A stretch of 64,000 bases of DNA from Chitinophagales bacterium (GTDB taxonomy: Bacteria > Bacteroidota > Bacteroidia > Chitinophagales > UBA10324), in NCBI GenBank assembly GCA_013816805.1, contig JACDDS010000013.1:46139-110138 (forward strand), written 5' to 3'. Every line of letters begins with the position of its first letter. The first letter of the stretch is position 1. A program made the translations under genes and the position numbers. Below, one piece after another: positions 9,324 through 18,960 of this stretch. The notes under the pieces are model-generated. The model was not told the origin of the DNA and made no database searches. It worked only from the letters and a program-made list of their open reading frames with translations.

Positions 9324-11525
9324 ATGGTTCCTGATCCTGAAAATACAGGCTTTATACTCGCGGCTGACTTTATAAATAATACCTCACAATCACTCTTTCT
9401 TACCGGGAAAGCGGGGTCAGGAAAAACTACGTTCCTGCGTTTCATCAAAGAATATACTTCTAAAAATACAGTGGTAGTGGCTCCCACAGGAGTTGCCGCA
9501 ATAAATGCAGGAGGTGTTACGATCCATTCTTTTTTTCAATTGCCACCAGGAAACTTTTTAATTGAATCTTCAGAACAGCAGCTTCCTGCAAATTTTTTTA
9601 ACAGGAACACGCTTTTCAAAACTCTGCGGATCAGTAGAGAAAAACGCGAGTTGATAGAAGAGCTTGAATTACTTATTATCGACGAGATAAGCATGGTGCG
9701 CTGCGACTTGTTGGATGCAGTTGATACCGTGCTCAAGTCGGTTCGGAAGAAGCACGATCAGCCTTTCGGTGGCGTACAGCTTTTGTTTATAGGAGATCTT
9801 TTTCAATTACCACCGGTCATAAATGAGCGGGAATGGAGAATCTTAAGTAATACATATGAAGGGCCTTATTTTTTTCACTCACAAGTAATAAAACATAAGT
9901 TTCCCCTGTATATAGAATTAAAAAAAATCTACCGTCAAAAAGAAGAGGTATTTATCGGCTTATTAAACCGTGTTCGGAACAACAATATTTCAGAAGAAGA
10001 TATTCAGCTATTAAACAGTCGGTACCGGAGCATTTTGAATCAGCATGAGCAGGAAAACTATATACTTCTCACCACTCATAATTATAAGGCTGACCAGGTA
10101 AACAATACACGATTGCATGCGCTGCAGGGAAAGATTTATGAATTTCCGGCAGAAGTGCAGGGCGAATTTGGTGATCACAATGCTCCTGCTGACAGGATAC
10201 TTAGGCTCAAGCAAGGCGCTCAGGTAATGTTTATTAAAAATGATTCCGGTGAAGAAAGAAAGTACTACAATGGAAAGCTTGGAGTGATAAAATCCATTGC
10301 AGATGGAAAGATAACCGTGAGCTTTCCGGAAGAAGGTCGGGATCTTATCCTTCAACAGGAAACATGGAGAAATATCCGCTATAATTATGATAAAGAAAAA
10401 GACAGAATCGATGAAGAAGCACTTGGCACGTATAAGCAATATCCGATACGTCTCGCCTGGGCCGTTACCATTCATAAAAGCCAGGGACTCACTTTTGATA
10501 AAGTAATTATTGATGCTGGTGAATCCTTCGCACCAGGGCAGGTATATGTGGCATTGAGCCGTTGCACTACTCTGGAAGGAATTATTCTTTACTCAAAAAT
10601 CAGGGACAGCAATATTTTAAATGATTTACGCATCCATGCATTCGCAAATGCTGAAAGCAGCCTTGAAGAATTGCAGCAACAGCTGAAATCTGAAAAAAAT
10701 CAATACTGGTCAATGAGGCTCATTGATACCTTTGATTTTAAAAAAATACTTGAGGCTATTGCAGACTTTCGGTCATCTCTCGCTGGAAAAAAACTTCCTG
10801 ACGAACAGGCAGCCATTTCACTTTGCAGTACATTAACTGCAAATGCTGGCCTTCAACAGGAAATTGCAATGAAGTTTAAGAACCAGCTTCATAAAATCCT
10901 TATTGAGGCAATGAAGAATAGTAACAATGAACCATTGAAAGACAGAACGGCAAAGGCCATCATCTATTTTTGCGATGCATGTTTAAAAGAACTATTGCAA
11001 CCTATCGAACAATATTTGTTGTCATTAAAAGGAAAGCCAAAGGTCAGGAAACATACAAAGGATGTTAAAAATTTGTCCGACAGCATTCTTAAGGTAATGA
11101 GGCGAATGCAGCAAGCAAAATTTGGTGAAGTAGCTTTTGTAAGCTCATCTAATCAATTGCAGTCACAGTCTGAAAGAATATCAATTGCTGCAAAGCAGAT
11201 TGGGATGAAAGCTGAAAAAGGAAGCAGTATCCGTGAGAGCCTTAAAATGTTTTTAGATGAAAAAAGTATCGAAGAAATTGCCCGAACACGAAACCTCACC
11301 ATTGGTACTATAGAAAGTCATTTGGTTTCATGCATTAAAACGGGTGAATTGAATTTATTCCGGTTTTTAAAGGCAAATCGTATCGATGCCATTATGGATT
11401 TAGTGCAAAATGGAAAAGAACTCTCTCTATATAGTATTAAGCTGAAACTGCCTTCGGATTATTCCTTTAATGAAATACGCGCGGTGCTAAACCATATAGA
11501 ATGGATGGAAAAAAACAAGTTGTAA
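9324..11525 (+). CDS. Pif1/RecD-like superfamily 1 helicase with C-terminal HTH domain
   Basis: A 733-aa protein. The N-terminal half is an SF1B helicase: Walker A GKAGSGKTTFLR, motif Ia APTGVAA, Walker B IIDEISMV, QLPPV, and the late motifs TIHKSQGLTFDKV and QVYVALSRC. The region after residue 460 is helical. The last 100 residues (SIEEIARTRNLTIGTIESHL) form a helix-turn-helix of the type found at the end of RecQ and Pif1-like helicases in Bacteroidota. It probably unwinds DNA at forks or recombination intermediates. The ATG at 9324 starts just before the helicase core. Divergent from clpB with 269 bases between. Confidence 0.9.
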   Translation: MVPDPENTGFILAADFINNTSQSLFLTGKAGSGKTTFLRFIKEYTSKNTVVVAPTGVAAINAGGVTIHSFFQLPPGNFLIESSEQQLPANFFNRNTLFKTLRISREKRELIEELELLIIDEISMVRCDLLDAVDTVLKSVRKKHDQPFGGVQLLFIGDLFQLPPVINEREWRILSNTYEGPYFFHSQVIKHKFPLYIELKKIYRQKEEVFIGLLNRVRNNNISEEDIQLLNSRYRSILNQHEQENYILLTTHNYKADQVNNTRLHALQGKIYEFPAEVQGEFGDHNAPADRILRLKQGAQVMFIKNDSGEERKYYNGKLGVIKSIADGKITVSFPEEGRDLILQQETWRNIRYNYDKEKDRIDEEALGTYKQYPIRLAWAVTIHKSQGLTFDKVIIDAGESFAPGQVYVALSRCTTLEGIILYSKIRDSNILNDLRIHAFANAESSLEELQQQLKSEKNQYWSMRLIDTFDFKKILEAIADFRSSLAGKKLPDEQAAISLCSTLTANAGLQQEIAMKFKNQLHKILIEAMKNSNNEPLKDRTAKAIIYFCDACLKELLQPIEQYLLSLKGKPKVRKHTKDVKNLSDSILKVMRRMQQAKFGEVAFVSSSNQLQSQSERISIAAKQIGMKAEKGSSIRESLKMFLDEKSIEEIARTRNLTIGTIESHLVSCIKTGELNLFRFLKANRIDAIMDLVQNGKELSLYSIKLKLPSDYSFNEIRAVLNHIEWMEKNKL

Positions 11526-11580
11526 AATTGCGTCTGGTATTTTAGAAAATATGCAAGACCAAGCCTCTAAATTGAACTGA

Positions 11581-12516
11581 TTGAATAAAATTACTTCCAC
11601 TATTTTAATCAAATCTGAAGCCAGCCGGCTCGGCTTTAATTATTGCGGCATATCCAAAGCGGAGCATTTAGAGGAGGAGGCAAGACGGCTCGAAATGTGG
11701 CTTAACAAGGGTATGCATGGGAAAATGAAATACATGGAAAATCACTTTGATTTGCGTGTCGATCCAACCAGGCTTGTTCCCGGTGCAAAATCAGTGATTT
11801 CGCTTCTTTATAATTACTATAACAATGAAACCTTACTTGATAAAGAAGAACCAAAAATTTCGAAATATGCTTTTGGTAAAGATTACCACTTTGTAATCAA
11901 AGAAAAACTTTACCAGCTATTTGAATCGATCAAAGAAAAAATTGGAGCAATCAACGGCAGGGTCTTCGTGGATTCAGGACCTGTACTGGAAAGGGCATGG
12001 GCGGAAAAAAGCGGGCTGGGCTGGATCGGCCGCAATGGAAATCTTATTAATAAAGAAAGCGGCTCCTTTTATTTTCCAGCGGAAATCATCCTGGACCTTG
12101 AGCTGGAATACGATTCCCCGGTTAAAGATTATTGCGGCAGCTGCACAAGGTGCGTGGATGCCTGCCCTACTGATGCGATATTTGGAGATAAGGGAGTGGA
12201 TGGAAGTAAGTGTATCTCCTATTTCACCATTGAATTGCGTGATCAGATTCCTGATGAAATGCATGAAAAATTTAAAGGCTGGATGTTCGGCTGCGACATC
12301 TGCCAGGATGTTTGCCCCTGGAACCGTTTTGCAAAACAGCATGAAGAAAAGCAATTTTTGCCTTCAGCAGAATTACTTGGAATGAAAAAAAATAATTGGG
12401 AAGAATTGACTGAAGAAGTTTTCCAATCTGTATTTAAAGACTCTCCACTCAGGCGCGCAAAATTCGAGGGAATAAAACGAAATGTGAGATTTTTAAATCT
12501 TGAAAAAGTGAAGTAG
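11581..12516 (+). CDS. queG: Epoxyqueuosine reductase QueG
   Basis: A 311-aa enzyme of the last step of queuosine synthesis: reduction of epoxyqueuosine in tRNA by a cobalamin-dependent mechanism. Asp131 in [11 protein letters not shown] matches the catalytic acid. Two 4Fe-4S clusters are encoded by Cys185, 188, 191 and 195 ([12 protein letters not shown]) and Cys211, 238, 241 and 245 ([10 protein letters not shown]). The length fits the short Bacteroidota form. The start is TTG at 11581, 55 bases after the helicase gene, since no in-frame ATG precedes the conserved N-terminus. The last 46 codons (from 12379) occur again, diverged, at 14770-14913. Confidence 0.95.
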   Translation: MNKITSTILIKSEASRLGFNYCGISKAEHLEEEARRLEMWLNKGMHGKMKYMENHFDLRVDPTRLVPGAKSVISLLYNYYNNETLLDKEEPKISKYAFGKDYHFVIKEKLYQLFESIKEKIGAINGRVFVDSGPVLERAWAEKSGLGWIGRNGNLINKESGSFYFPAEIILDLELEYDSPVKDYCGSCTRCVDACPTDAIFGDKGVDGSKCISYFTIELRDQIPDEMHEKFKGWMFGCDICQDVCPWNRFAKQHEEKQFLPSAELLGMKKNNWEELTEEVFQSVFKDSPLRRAKFEGIKRNVRFLNLEKVK

Positions 12517-12595
12517 TCAATACTTAACTATTAGGCTTAGCCTTAAAGAGCTAGTCAATTAATAATACGCATCAAACTTCTTTCCTCCACTGTTT

Positions 12596-12659
12596 CGCCC
12601 TCCGAAGGTTGGGGGCGGTGGTTATGATTTCCGCCGTTCCTCTTCGAGAGACACGGCGG
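12596..12659. repeat. Two adjacent GC-rich hairpins in the queG downstream insert
   Basis: In otherwise AT-rich DNA, CGCCC (12596-12600) can pair with GGGCG (12613-12617), and CCGCCGT (12631-12637) pairs exactly with ACGGCGG (12653-12659). The pair of GC-rich stems looks like a REP/BIME-type unit or a decayed terminator. No T-run follows directly. Confidence 0.4.
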
Positions 12660-12803
12660 GGGTTAAGAGACGAACCCGGCATAAGTGCATCAGAGCATCT
12701 GCTGCCCGCCTCTTTTAATCTGCAAGATCACTTCACTATTACTGCTATTTTTATTTTTTGATTAATCATTTTTTTTTATTTTTAACTATTATATCATTAA
12801 TTC

Positions 12804-13380
12804 ATGAAACAGTTTACTCTTCTCAACTACCTGTTAATTGCAGCGCTAATTCTTAAAATTTAAAATTCTTATGCCCAGGTGAATATTAATCTTTATAAAG
12901 ATGAGGCACGGGCACCTCCTTTAACTGGAATCCTGTTCCATCAGGATGGACCGTAAGCTTTAACTCTTCAGGGAACCAAATGACGGTTACGAATATAACC
13001 CAGGCAATAACAAAAACAGTTTATGTTTCAGCGTCCTATTCCGGCATGAATGCCAGCACCAGCCTTATTGTAGAATTTAACGATTGTAGTGGCGGCGGCG
13101 GTTGCAGCCCGTGTAAAACTGAAGCGAAGGATCGCAACCTCTTACGGGCATAAGGGTTTATCCTAATCCTGCTTCCGGCTCATTGCATTACATTCTGCCG
13201 CACGATAGTAATAAATGGCAGCTTGAGCTATACAATTTAGTAGGCCAAAAATTCTTATCCGAAAAGGCTATAGAAAATGAGGGAACACTTAATGTAAATA
13301 ACGTGCCTGCCGGAATTTATCAGCTCCGATATTTTGAAGGCAGCTATTCGAGGTCAACTTTAATTTCTATCATTCATTAA
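12804..13380 (+). pseudogene. Decayed secreted protein with T9SS sorting domain
   Basis: Starts with ATG and a signal-peptide-like stretch, then hits a stop after 19 codons. Readable pieces in different frames follow: a frame with WNPVPSGWTVSFNSSG and a Ser/Thr-rich beta segment ending in a GGGGCSPC linker, a stop near 13150, and then a frame with VYPNPASGSLHY...GIYQLRYF, a normal T9SS sorting domain ending at 13380. At least three disruptions separate the pieces. It lies inside the segment between queG and the second queG 3' end. Confidence 0.7.
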
Positions 13381-13388
13381 GCACTCAT

Positions 13389-13991
13389 ATGGCATTTATG
13401 AAATCCTGTAAATCCATTGTTTTTGCTTTTGCCTGTATTGTTCCAATTTGTCTTTCTGCGCAACAGACTCACTCATTAGGCATTCACATTGGTAAATCAA
13501 AATACTCGGATTGGAAAGGAATGCACCAGTTTGAATTTGGAATCGATTATGAATATATAACCAGGCAAAATATTATTATTCATCCTTTATTTAATTACTA
13601 TAGCGGTGGAATACTCAACATTATGCCTTTTGCTCCCAACTCTGACTTGATTATTGGAGATGAAGCCTCTGAAGTAGGTTTGGGTGCGGGCTATCAGTTA
13701 AGGCCAATGATGCATTCTTGTATTTTAGTGAAGCCTCACATTGATTTCTTATATCACACCCTGAACGAAGATTTTGTGCTGGTAGCAGGTTTTCACTCCG
13801 GTGGTTGGTATGAGATTATATTCGGTGGAAAACAATACAAAAGCTTTGGAACTGCTTTGGCTTTGGATGTCGAGTATCCATTAAGCAAAAGATTTTCACT
13901 CAGCCTTTATGGTAGTCAAAAAATTTTCTTTACCGGACCGAACTCTTTTTCTATTGGGGCAAAAGTTAATGTGTTATTCTATATGCAATGA
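13389..13991 (+). CDS. Predicted outer-membrane beta-barrel protein A (tandem pair), 200 aa
   Basis: Signal peptide (CKSIVFAFACIVPICLSAQ) followed by alternating aromatic and polar strands, ending in an aromatic-rich final strand (KVNVLFYMQ) as in small outer-membrane barrels. No enzymatic motif. It shares a layout with the next gene: an opening THSLGIHIGKSKYSDW motif like FTHIALVDFSDW, an FNYY segment, and a GPNSFSIG motif near the end. The two are therefore tandem paralogues. The stop overlaps the next start by four bases (ATGA), suggesting translational coupling. Start at 13389 or 13398. Function unknown. Confidence 0.65.
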   Translation: MAFMKSCKSIVFAFACIVPICLSAQQTHSLGIHIGKSKYSDWKGMHQFEFGIDYEYITRQNIIIHPLFNYYSGGILNIMPFAPNSDLIIGDEASEVGLGAGYQLRPMMHSCILVKPHIDFLYHTLNEDFVLVAGFHSGGWYEIIFGGKQYKSFGTALALDVEYPLSKRFSLSLYGSQKIFFTGPNSFSIGAKVNVLFYMQ

Positions 13992-14665
13992 GGAACGTCA
14001 CTATATTATTTTCCGGCTTACTTCTGATAAGCAGCCTTTATAGTAAAGCGCAGCTTTCAAATACCATTTTTACCCATATTGCCCTCGTGGATTTTTCTGA
14101 CTGGTCGGGTAATTATAGTGTAGAAACCGGTCTGGATTATCGTTATTCATTTAAGCCGAAAATTACTGCAGAAGGTAATTTCAATTACTACCATACTGAT
14201 ATTTCGGACGTTGTTTTAAACGGCATTCCTAATAATGGTGCAGTTTATAACAGAACCATTTCAGAGATAAGCATAGATGGCGGCTATGCTTTCACATTAA
14301 AAAATAAATGCCTGCAAATTATTCCTTCTGCAGGATTAACGTATCGTTTCCGTCATGATGATTATGTACAGAATAACCGCGTAGATTCTTTTATAAACCT
14401 GCCCTATCCTCCATTTATCCCGGGCACAATTAAATCTAAAGACTTAGGCTGGATGGCGGGCTTAAACATAGATTACCACATCACTCAGTGGCTTCTTTTA
14501 GGTATTTATGGAAACCGAAAGCGCTATGATGCAGGCCCTAATTCTTTTTCAATGGGCTTACGGGGGGCATTTCTTTTTAACTTCATTTATTTTCTCCCGC
14601 AGCTTCACTTTACGCCAAACTCTGGCGCAGCAAGGAAGCTGCGAATGGATTCAGCAGGTCCTTAA
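13988..14665 (+). CDS. Predicted outer-membrane beta-barrel protein B (paralogue of A), 225 aa
   Basis: Signal peptide (TILFSGLLLISSLYSKAQ), then beta strands with the same landmarks as the preceding gene: THIALVDFSDWSGNYS, FNYYHTD, and GPNSFSMGLRGAFLF near the end. The paralogue stops shortly after that motif, but this one runs on for about 25 extra residues rich in Pro, Arg and Ala (TPNSGAARKLRMDSAGP). This suggests the native stop was lost or the end was fused to other DNA. The queG 3' fragment starts 105 bases downstream. The gene is translationally coupled to barrel A. Function unknown. Confidence 0.6.
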   Translation: MRNVTILFSGLLLISSLYSKAQLSNTIFTHIALVDFSDWSGNYSVETGLDYRYSFKPKITAEGNFNYYHTDISDVVLNGIPNNGAVYNRTISEISIDGGYAFTLKNKCLQIIPSAGLTYRFRHDDYVQNNRVDSFINLPYPPFIPGTIKSKDLGWMAGLNIDYHITQWLLLGIYGNRKRYDAGPNSFSMGLRGAFLFNFIYFLPQLHFTPNSGAARKLRMDSAGP

Positions 14666-14769
14666 ATTAAATAAGAATTCCTCCTGTCGGAGTGCGCTAT
14701 TTCTGGTTTCGCAACTTCCTCCGCTCACCCTGATCAACTCAGCACAGTGAAGCTGCCAGGAGATCAATC

Positions 14770-14913
14770 GGAATGAAAAAAAATGACTGGGAAGATTTGA
14801 CTGAAGAGATTTTTCAATCTGTATTTAAGGACTCGCCATTGAAGCGAACAAGATTTGAAGGAATAAAACGAAACCTGAAATTCTTAGATACAGCGGAGAT
14901 AATAGAAACGTAA
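14770..14913 (+). pseudogene. Second, diverged copy of the queG 3' end
   Basis: Reads GMKKNDWEDLTEEIFQSVF... to a stop at 14911-14913. It aligns without gaps to the last 46 codons of queG (12379-12516) until the final few residues, which extend by two. Amino-acid changes are mostly conservative (N/D, E/D, V/I, R/K), so both versions evolved as protein before duplication. There is no start codon or upstream queG sequence, so it is a 3' fragment only. Confidence 0.85.
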
Positions 14914-15081
14914 TTTTTAATTTCAGCTGTTGATTTATCTATATAAGCATCAGAAAAATATTATAAAAGAAATTCTCACACAAAACTTTTATGCTTCGGC
15001 AATTGGTTTATGATCACAATCGAGACATAAACATTCCGGGATGAAGAAAAATGTTATAGTAACGGCCATTCTAAACTTTTT

Positions 15082-15663
15082 TCAGTGAATACGTTCTCCT
15101 TTAATTTCCAGCGATTCCATAATTTCTTTTTCCGTTTCCAGCATTTCTTTCCATCGTTCATTTACGACTGGTTCTGGCATATACCTTTTTGCAAGCTCCA
15201 TAAACAAAGTATAATGTCCCGCCTCTGATTCCATAAACTGCCGGTAAAACTTCCGTAATTCTGGCTCAGATAAGCCTTCAGAGAGTAAGCGAAAACGTTC
15301 GCAGCTTCTGGCTTCTATAAGTGCAGATACCAAAAGCTTGTCCATGAGCTGCTGCTCAATAGGGCCACCGCCCCGAATAAGCTTGCGCAACTGATTCACA
15401 TATTCATCTTTGCGCTGCCTGCCTAATTTTAAGTTTCTTTTCTTTATTTCCGCTAGTACCATCCGGAAATGACCCCACTCCTCAGTGACAATGGGAGAAA
15501 GCTTTTCAACCAGTTCTGTATAATCCGGGTAATTCTGAATCAGTGAAATACAGGTAGAAGTTGCCTTCTGCTCACAGTAGGCATGGTCTGTAAGGATATC
15601 CGAAAGGGATAATGCTGCAAGATCTGCCCATCGCGGATCGGTTGGTAATTGAAGTCTGAACAT
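15082..15663 (-). CDS. miaE: tRNA 2-methylthio-N6-isopentenyladenosine-37 hydroxylase MiaE
   Basis: A 193-aa ferritin-like diiron monooxygenase that hydroxylates the isopentenyl group of ms2i6A37 in tRNA, downstream of MiaA and MiaB. The metal ligands are visible in order: Glu31 (HAYCEQKA), Glu62 and His65 (EEWGHF), Glu117 (IEARSCERF), and Glu147 and His150 (SEAGHY). The length is typical. It is divergent from the GT9 gene, with 112 bases between. With queG and tilS it forms a loose group of tRNA anticodon-loop modification genes. Confidence 0.95.
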   Translation of the reverse strand: MFRLQLPTDPRWADLAALSLSDILTDHAYCEQKATSTCISLIQNYPDYTELVEKLSPIVTEEWGHFRMVLAEIKKRNLKLGRQRKDEYVNQLRKLIRGGGPIEQQLMDKLLVSALIEARSCERFRLLSEGLSEPELRKFYRQFMESEAGHYTLFMELAKRYMPEPVVNERWKEMLETEKEIMESLEIKGERIH

Positions 15664-15775
15664 AGAATGAAGTTATCGGTTATTTTAAATCAGCAATGAC
15701 TCAATACCGTGTTTTAAATTTGCTCTGCAATTTACTTTTAATGGCTCCGTTCCCCGTTTCATTATCTTTCCCTGC

Positions 15776-16762
15776 GTGAAAATTCTTATCATTCGCTTCT
15801 CCTCTATTGGTGATATTGTACTCACCACACCGGTAGTTCGCTGTCTGAAAAAACAACTTCCATCTTCAGAAATTCATTATCTCACCAAACCTTCTTACAA
15901 CAGTATTATAAAAAATAATCCTTACATCAATAAAACACACTACCTGAATGAGCGGTTAAGCGACACTATTACTGAGTTAAGAAATGAAAAGTATGATCTG
16001 ATAATAGACCTGCATAATAATTTTAGAACCTGGCTCATAAAAATGCAACTGGGTGTAAAATCTATAGCATTTAATAAATTGAATTTTGAAAAATGGATTT
16101 ATGTAACCTTTAAATGGAATGTGCTTCCGGATATCCATATTGTTGACCGCTACCTGGAGACAGTGCGCTACCTCGGAGTAAAAAATGATGGCGAAGGGCT
16201 TGATTATTTTTTGTCGGCGCAAGATGTGGTAAGCTTGGAAAGTTTGCCGCTTACCCACCTGCACGGATTTATTGCAGTGGTAATTGGTGCAAAACACATT
16301 ACCAAGAGATTGCCTCTTGATAAATTGAAAAACCTTTGCAGGTTACTTGCTTATCCTGTTGTCCTGCTGGGTGGGCCGGAAGATAAGGACCAGGGTGATA
16401 TTATTGCGGGGGAAGAACCTTTAAAAATATTCAACGGATGTGGGAAGTTTACCCTTAATCAATCTGCCTTTTTAATAAAAACGTCACTCTCTGTGATTAC
16501 CCATGATACAGGTCTAATGCATATTGCGGCTGCCTTTAGAAAAAAAATCATTTCAATCTGGGGGAATACGGTACCGGAATTTGGAATGTACCCTTATGTA
16601 AGAGGAGTAAATAGACCTCTCTCAAAAATGGTGGAAATAGAAAAACTGTATTGCAGGCCCTGTTCTAAAATAGGCTATAAAAGGTGTCCCGAAGGGCATT
16701 TCAAATGCATGAATTTAATCGATGAAAGACGCATACCGGAGCTATTAAAAACTTTACAATAA
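15776..16762 (+). CDS. Glycosyltransferase family 9 (heptosyltransferase-like)
   Basis: A 328-aa enzyme with a GTG start. The N-terminus KILIIRFSSIGDIVLTTPVV is the classic GT9 opening. The C-terminal half carries the nucleotide-sugar binding region with THDTGLMHIAAAF and VVIGAKHITKRLP. GT9 enzymes add heptose or related sugars to the lipopolysaccharide inner core at the cytoplasmic face. The donor is not defined by sequence here. It ends 9 bases before the convergent DUF4294 gene. No other LPS gene is adjacent. Confidence 0.9.
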   Translation: MKILIIRFSSIGDIVLTTPVVRCLKKQLPSSEIHYLTKPSYNSIIKNNPYINKTHYLNERLSDTITELRNEKYDLIIDLHNNFRTWLIKMQLGVKSIAFNKLNFEKWIYVTFKWNVLPDIHIVDRYLETVRYLGVKNDGEGLDYFLSAQDVVSLESLPLTHLHGFIAVVIGAKHITKRLPLDKLKNLCRLLAYPVVLLGGPEDKDQGDIIAGEEPLKIFNGCGKFTLNQSAFLIKTSLSVITHDTGLMHIAAAFRKKIISIWGNTVPEFGMYPYVRGVNRPLSKMVEIEKLYCRPCSKIGYKRCPEGHFKCMNLIDERRIPELLKTLQ

Positions 16763-16771
16763 TCTGAAATA

Positions 16772-17341
16772 CTAGTAGTTTCCCTCCAGTGATTCAACGA
16801 TCAATTCCAGATCGCGGTTTTCCTGCGGATCGTAAACATCACGTAAGCTATAACCGAAAAATTGACTCATCTTATTCCAGTAAAATGCAGATATTGGGTT
16901 CTTGTATTCTTTTATAAGGTTATAAACACTAATGCCGGTTTGCCTTGCGACCAATTTCGTCAGTATTTGCCCCTGTGAGACGGTGAGGTCTTTTAAGTCT
17001 TTTTCATATAAATCATCCAGCTCGGTTTCTTTTTGCTTTATATATCTTTTGCGATCGCGCTTGTGGTCCATAGATTTAATTTCGATGTTTATTTCATTGA
17101 AAATTGTACCGGCCCTTTGAGCATAAGGATATACGATCATTACATTTCTCTTTAAATTATTGAAACGGGCTTGTTCAAGCGCATTAGCAAATGTTCTTTT
17201 AGATACTACTACCACTTCAGGCAATTGAAAGGTTGGAAAAGTATCGTTGTTCACGATCATGGCAGGCATTAAGGCACTGGTCTGAGCGATCATGTATGCC
17301 GGCAAAGTGACTACTAACATTAAAAGAAAAAGCTTCTTCAC
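16772..17341 (-). CDS. DUF4294 family exported protein
   Basis: A 189-aa protein with a signal peptide (KLFLLMLVVTLPAYMIAQ) and the DUF4294 core: an LPEVVVVSKRTFANA motif, a YPYAQRAG segment, a charged coiled-coil stretch with DHKRDRKRYIKQKE, and a GQILTKLVARQTG motif. The family is confined to Bacteroidota and has no known function. It is convergent with the GT9 gene and divergent from tilS. A TAATTTTG box on this strand (17403 to 17396) about 55 bases upstream of the start may be its -7 promoter element. Confidence 0.85.
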   Translation of the reverse strand: MKKLFLLMLVVTLPAYMIAQTSALMPAMIVNNDTFPTFQLPEVVVVSKRTFANALEQARFNNLKRNVMIVYPYAQRAGTIFNEINIEIKSMDHKRDRKRYIKQKETELDDLYEKDLKDLTVSQGQILTKLVARQTGISVYNLIKEYKNPISAFYWNKMSQFFGYSLRDVYDPQENRDLELIVESLEGNY

Positions 17342-17524
17342 ATTCGTTTGAATAGAAACGTTTTCAAGTAAAAATTATTCCTGCACATACCTTTGCAAAA
17401 TTATTACACCACTTTAAGATTAACCGCTAACAATAAGTCCTTATTATTAGTTTGGCACTGATGAGTTCAATTGGGACAATCATTGATAACATCCTTGAGG
17501 AAATTTAACTTTATTGCAGCATTC

Positions 17525-18877
17525 ATGACTGCAAACAAGATGCAAGAAAAAGAAAAACTAGCTGCCTTTATCAACGAACATTCTCTTTTTCAACCAAAAA
17601 CTCCCGTGTTACTTGGGGTTAGCGGCGGCATCGATTCTACAACTATGTGTTATCTGTTCCGGGAATGCGGATTTAATTTTGGAATTGCACACATAAATTT
17701 TCAATTACGTGGATATGAATCCGATGAAGATGAAAAGTTTGTCACTGAATTAGCTCAACAATTCAGGGTTGCATTTTTTACAGAACGATTTGATACAGCA
17801 TTATTTGCCAAAGAAAATAAAATCTCCATCCAGATGGCAGCCCGCACATTGCGTTATGGCTGGCTGGAACAAATCAGAAGAACAAATAGCTATCATTTTG
17901 TTGCAACGGCACATCATCAGGACGACCGGATTGAAACGGTTTTATTAAATATGTTCAGAGGATCAGGTATCAGGGGATTGCATGGCATGAAGCCAAAACA
18001 AGACAAAATTATACGGCCAATGCTTTGCTTTTCACGGGATGAAATAGAAAGCTTTGCAGGCTTAAATCACATACCATTCAGGCAAGACAGGTCGAATTTC
18101 GAAACAGAATATTATCGAAATAAAATCAGACATGAAATAATTCCCTCTATTGAAAAACATTATCCATCGTTTAAGAACACTTTTTCTGAGAATATAGAAA
18201 AATGGAAAGATGCGGAATGGCTTTATGATCAGATGGTCAGCCAGGTGAAAAAAAAAGTAATGGAAAAGAAGGGTGAGGAAACTTTTATCTCCATTTCAAG
18301 GCTGAAGTTATTTCCGGTAATACAAAATGTTCTCTTTGAAATATTAAAGGAATTTGATTTTAATACGGATCAAAGCAGGCAGGTTGCGGCTTCGCTAAAC
18401 TCAATTTCCGGTAAGATCTTTTATTCCTCTACGCATCGCTTAATAAAAGACAGGAAGCATTTAATTATTTTATTAAAGGATAACGAATTCTCATCTGAAA
18501 TCCTGATTTTCGAAAGCGACCAGCAGGTGAGCATTTTATCACTTCATATGGTCTTAAAATCGATTGAGAAAAATAACTTTATAATCCCAAAAGAAAATGC
18601 AGTTCATTGTTTAGATCAAAACCTTCTGGAGTTTCCGTTGTTGCTGCGCAGGTGGAAAAAAGGGGATTATTTTTATCCATTCGGTATGAAAAAAAAGAAA
18701 AAGAAGATCAGCGATTACCTCATCGACAAAAAAATACCGCTTCATCAAAAAGATAAAATTTTTGTAATTGAATCTGGGGGGAAAATTGTTGCAGTTGCCG
18801 GTGAGAGGATCGATGAAAGATTCAAAATCACTGACTCAACCGAAAAGATCTTTATAATTAAAACTACTGTTAAGTAA
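17525..18877 (+). CDS. tilS: tRNA(Ile)-lysidine synthetase TilS
   Basis: About 450 aa. The N-terminal PP-loop ATPase has the signature GVSGGIDSTTM, followed by HINFQLRG and ATAHHQDDRIETVLLNMFRGSG, both diagnostic of TilS. A C-terminal tRNA-binding domain contains FPLLLRRWKKGDYFYPFGM. The enzyme attaches lysine to C34 of the AUA-reading tRNA-Ile and is essential in most bacteria. A TTG at 17471 would add 18 residues of no clear homology. The ATG at 17525 is preferred, and an ATG at 17540 is also possible. A run of eight Lys/Met residues near residue 395 is odd but in frame. Confidence 0.95.
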   Translation: MTANKMQEKEKLAAFINEHSLFQPKTPVLLGVSGGIDSTTMCYLFRECGFNFGIAHINFQLRGYESDEDEKFVTELAQQFRVAFFTERFDTALFAKENKISIQMAARTLRYGWLEQIRRTNSYHFVATAHHQDDRIETVLLNMFRGSGIRGLHGMKPKQDKIIRPMLCFSRDEIESFAGLNHIPFRQDRSNFETEYYRNKIRHEIIPSIEKHYPSFKNTFSENIEKWKDAEWLYDQMVSQVKKKVMEKKGEETFISISRLKLFPVIQNVLFEILKEFDFNTDQSRQVAASLNSISGKIFYSSTHRLIKDRKHLIILLKDNEFSSEILIFESDQQVSILSLHMVLKSIEKNNFIIPKENAVHCLDQNLLEFPLLLRRWKKGDYFYPFGMKKKKKKISDYLIDKKIPLHQKDKIFVIESGGKIVAVAGERIDERFKITDSTEKIFIIKTTVK

Positions 18878-18960
18878 TTTCAATAATAATGAAAAGTTAA
18901 GGTAATGAAGTTCTACGGTTTATGCTCCTTTGGCATATCAGGATTAGTACCTCTTTTTTG

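Noticed and set aside
12517..14769. A site-specific integrative element in queG
   Set aside because: Kept only as an alternative: no integrase, excisionase or clear att core was found, and the junction motif is not shared with the mutS and GH106 cases.
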